From assembly GCA_016744515.1 (NCBI GenBank), contig JADGEF010000007.1, forward strand, positions 1 through 64,000: a DNA stretch of 64,000 bases. The letters run 5' to 3'. The DNA is from Marinifilaceae bacterium (GTDB taxonomy: Bacteria > Bacteroidota > Bacteroidia > Bacteroidales > Marinifilaceae). Below, one piece after another: positions 61,834 to 64,000 of the stretch. The notes under the pieces were generated by a model. It was not told where the DNA came from and did not search any database. It saw only the letters and a program-made list of their open reading frames with translations. The position numbers and the translations under genes were made by a program. The first letter of the stretch is position 1. Each line of letters starts with the position of its first letter.

Positions 61834-63963
61834 ATGATGAATGTAATCGAAAAAACAATTGAATTAGGTGATGGAAGGTCCATCACAATTGAAACAGGAA
61901 AATTAGCAAAACAGGCTGATGGAGCTGTTGTAGTAAAAATGGGTAAGACCATGTTGTTAGCTACTGTAGTATCTGCCAAAAATGCAAAGCAAGATGTTGA
62001 CTTCTTGCCATTGTCGGTTGACTACAAAGAGAAATATGCTGCACTAGGTCGTTTCCCTGGTGGATTTATGAAAAGAGAAGGTCGTCCTTCTGACTATGAA
62101 ATTTTAGTATGTCGTCTTGTGGATCGTGCCCTACGTCCATTATTCCCTTCAGATTATCACGCTGATACATTCGTATCAATTAGCTTGATTTCTGTTGATG
62201 CAAACGATATGCCTGATGCCCTTGCTGGACTTGCAGCTTCTGCAGCTATTGCAGTTTCTGACATTCCATTCCTAGAGCCTATTTCTGAGGTTCGTGTGGC
62301 TAGAGTCAATGGCGAATTCATGATTAATCCTACTCGCGAGAATTTAGCACTTGCTGATATGGAAATTATGGTTGCTGCAACCATGGAAAACATTATGATG
62401 GTTGAAGGTGAGATGAAAGAAGTTTCAGAAGCAGAAATGCTTGAAGCTATCAAAATCGCTCACGAAGCAATTAAAAAACAATGTCAGGTTCAAGTTGAAT
62501 TAGCTGAAGCGGTTGGAAACACAACTAAAAGAGTTTATTGTCACGAAGAAAGCGATGAAGAACTTCGCCAGTTAATCGCTGACAAAACTTATGCAAAAGT
62601 ATTAGAAGTTGCAAGACTTCAAAATCCTAATAAACACCAACGTTCAGATTCTTTTGCAGCTGTAAAAGAAGAGTTTGTTGCTGAATACTCAGAAGGAAAA
62701 GATGCTTCAGAGATTAACATGAGCCTAATCGGACGCTATTTCCACGATGTGGAAAAAGATGCTATTCGCGAAATGGTTCTTGAAGATAAGGTTCGTTTAG
62801 ATGGTCGTAAGACTGACGAGATTCGTCCTATCTGGTCTGAGATTGATTACCTTCCAAATGCTCACGGTTCTGCTGTGTTTACTCGTGGTGAAACTCAATC
62901 TTTAACTACAGTAACATTAGGTACTAAGTTAGATGAGAAGATGATTGATGATGTACTTTTCCGTGGAAAAGAGAAATTTACACTTCACTATAACTTCCCT
63001 CCTTTCTCAACTGGTGATGCACGTCCTTCTCGTGGACTTTCTCGTCGTGAGGTTGGTCATGGTAACCTAGCACATCGTGCTCTTAAAAACATGCTTCCTG
63101 ATGAGTGTCCTTATGCAATTCGTATTGTTTCGGATATTCTTGAGTCAAACGGATCGTCTTCAATGGCTACTGTTTGTGCAGGTACATTAGCACTTATGGA
63201 TTCAGGTATCCAAATGAAGAAACCAGTTTCGGGTATCGCAATGGGACTTATCTCTACTGAAGGTGCTAAGAAATATGCTATTCTTTCGGATATTCTAGGT
63301 GATGAAGATCACTTAGGTGATATGGACTTTAAAGTAACAGGTACTAGAGATGGTATTACAGCTACTCAAATGGACATTAAAGTAGACGGATTACCTTACG
63401 AAGTTTTAGAGCAAGCCTTAATGCAAGCTCGCGAAGGTCGTCTTCATATCTTAGATAAAATTGCTGAGACTATCGAAGCTCCAAGAGAAGATCTTAAAGA
63501 TCACGCTCCTAGAATTGTATCCTTAGTTATTCCTAAGGAAATGATTGGTGCTGTAATCGGACCCGGTGGTAAGATTATTCAAGAGATTCAAGAAACTTCA
63601 GGTGCGGTTATCGTTATTGAAGAAGTTGACGGAAAAGGTCATATTGATATTTCAGCTAACAACAGAGAAGCCATTGATATTGCATTAGGTCGTATCAAAG
63701 GTATCACTGCAGTTCCTGAAGTTGGAACAATTTACAAAGGAAAAGTGAAGTCGATTGTTGCCTTTGGTGCTTTCGTTGAAGTTCTTCCTGGTAAAGATGG
63801 GTTACTTCACATTTCTGAAATCGAACATCGTAGACTAAATACAGTTGACGAAGTATTGAAAGAAGGAGATATTGTTGAAGTACAACTTATCGGTATCGAT
63901 GCTAAAACAGGTAAATTAAAACTTTCTAGAAAAGTTTTATTACCAAAACCAGATAAAAACTAG
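61834..63963 (+). CDS. pnp: polyribonucleotide nucleotidyltransferase
   Basis: [17 protein letters not shown] ([17 protein letters not shown]) and S1 domains. Confidence 0.99.
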   Translation: MMNVIEKTIELGDGRSITIETGKLAKQADGAVVVKMGKTMLLATVVSAKNAKQDVDFLPLSVDYKEKYAALGRFPGGFMKREGRPSDYEILVCRLVDRALRPLFPSDYHADTFVSISLISVDANDMPDALAGLAASAAIAVSDIPFLEPISEVRVARVNGEFMINPTRENLALADMEIMVAATMENIMMVEGEMKEVSEAEMLEAIKIAHEAIKKQCQVQVELAEAVGNTTKRVYCHEESDEELRQLIADKTYAKVLEVARLQNPNKHQRSDSFAAVKEEFVAEYSEGKDASEINMSLIGRYFHDVEKDAIREMVLEDKVRLDGRKTDEIRPIWSEIDYLPNAHGSAVFTRGETQSLTTVTLGTKLDEKMIDDVLFRGKEKFTLHYNFPPFSTGDARPSRGLSRREVGHGNLAHRALKNMLPDECPYAIRIVSDILESNGSSSMATVCAGTLALMDSGIQMKKPVSGIAMGLISTEGAKKYAILSDILGDEDHLGDMDFKVTGTRDGITATQMDIKVDGLPYEVLEQALMQAREGRLHILDKIAETIEAPREDLKDHAPRIVSLVIPKEMIGAVIGPGGKIIQEIQETSGAVIVIEEVDGKGHIDISANNREAIDIALGRIKGITAVPEVGTIYKGKVKSIVAFGAFVEVLPGKDGLLHISEIEHRRLNTVDEVLKEGDIVEVQLIGIDAKTGKLKLSRKVLLPKPDKN

Positions 63964-64000
63964 AAATATACTCTAGTCTATCAATTGGATAAGAGAAACG

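Overview
AT-rich Bacteroidota-type chromosome segment (T9SS sorting domain, SusC/SusD pair, FecR/ECF sigma, Bacteroidota-style radical-SAM peptide genes). Housekeeping genes (bioB, cobQ/cbiZ, dus, floA/nfeD/clpS, recA, bcp, gcvP, rpsO, pnp, four tandem tRNA-Pro plus a tRNA-Ser) alternate with accessory blocks. The main candidate for an undescribed system is a minus-strand peptide natural-product (RiPP-like) locus at about 47.2-58.8 kb. It has two radical-SAM/SPASM maturases, a TonB-dependent receptor overlapping one maturase by 4 nt, a C39-peptidase ABC exporter (PCAT) and a short HlyD adaptor. It also has several small GG-leader precursors, most of them absent from the supplied ORF list. Three precursors share an invariant C-terminal Ser-Ala-Trp. 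A second GG-leader family has a Cys-free core (ENRDYVIVIIDGEEVRIYV). A ~170-bp element, carrying a short peptide-like ORF and a G+C-rich inverted repeat, sits directly upstream of each SAW-precursor set. A divergent two-component system with an 11x CAA (poly-Q) linker is separated from the locus by a cluster of GATTAGAAA motifs. Other signals: repeated 3' tails of gcvP and of bioB next to accessory DNA, seven ~82-bp inverted-ended repeats around a GxxExxY (PDDEXK-like) gene, a degenerate ~21-bp array, and a switch-like set of inverted repeats upstream of cobQ. All calls were made by eye from the sequence; no database search was run.
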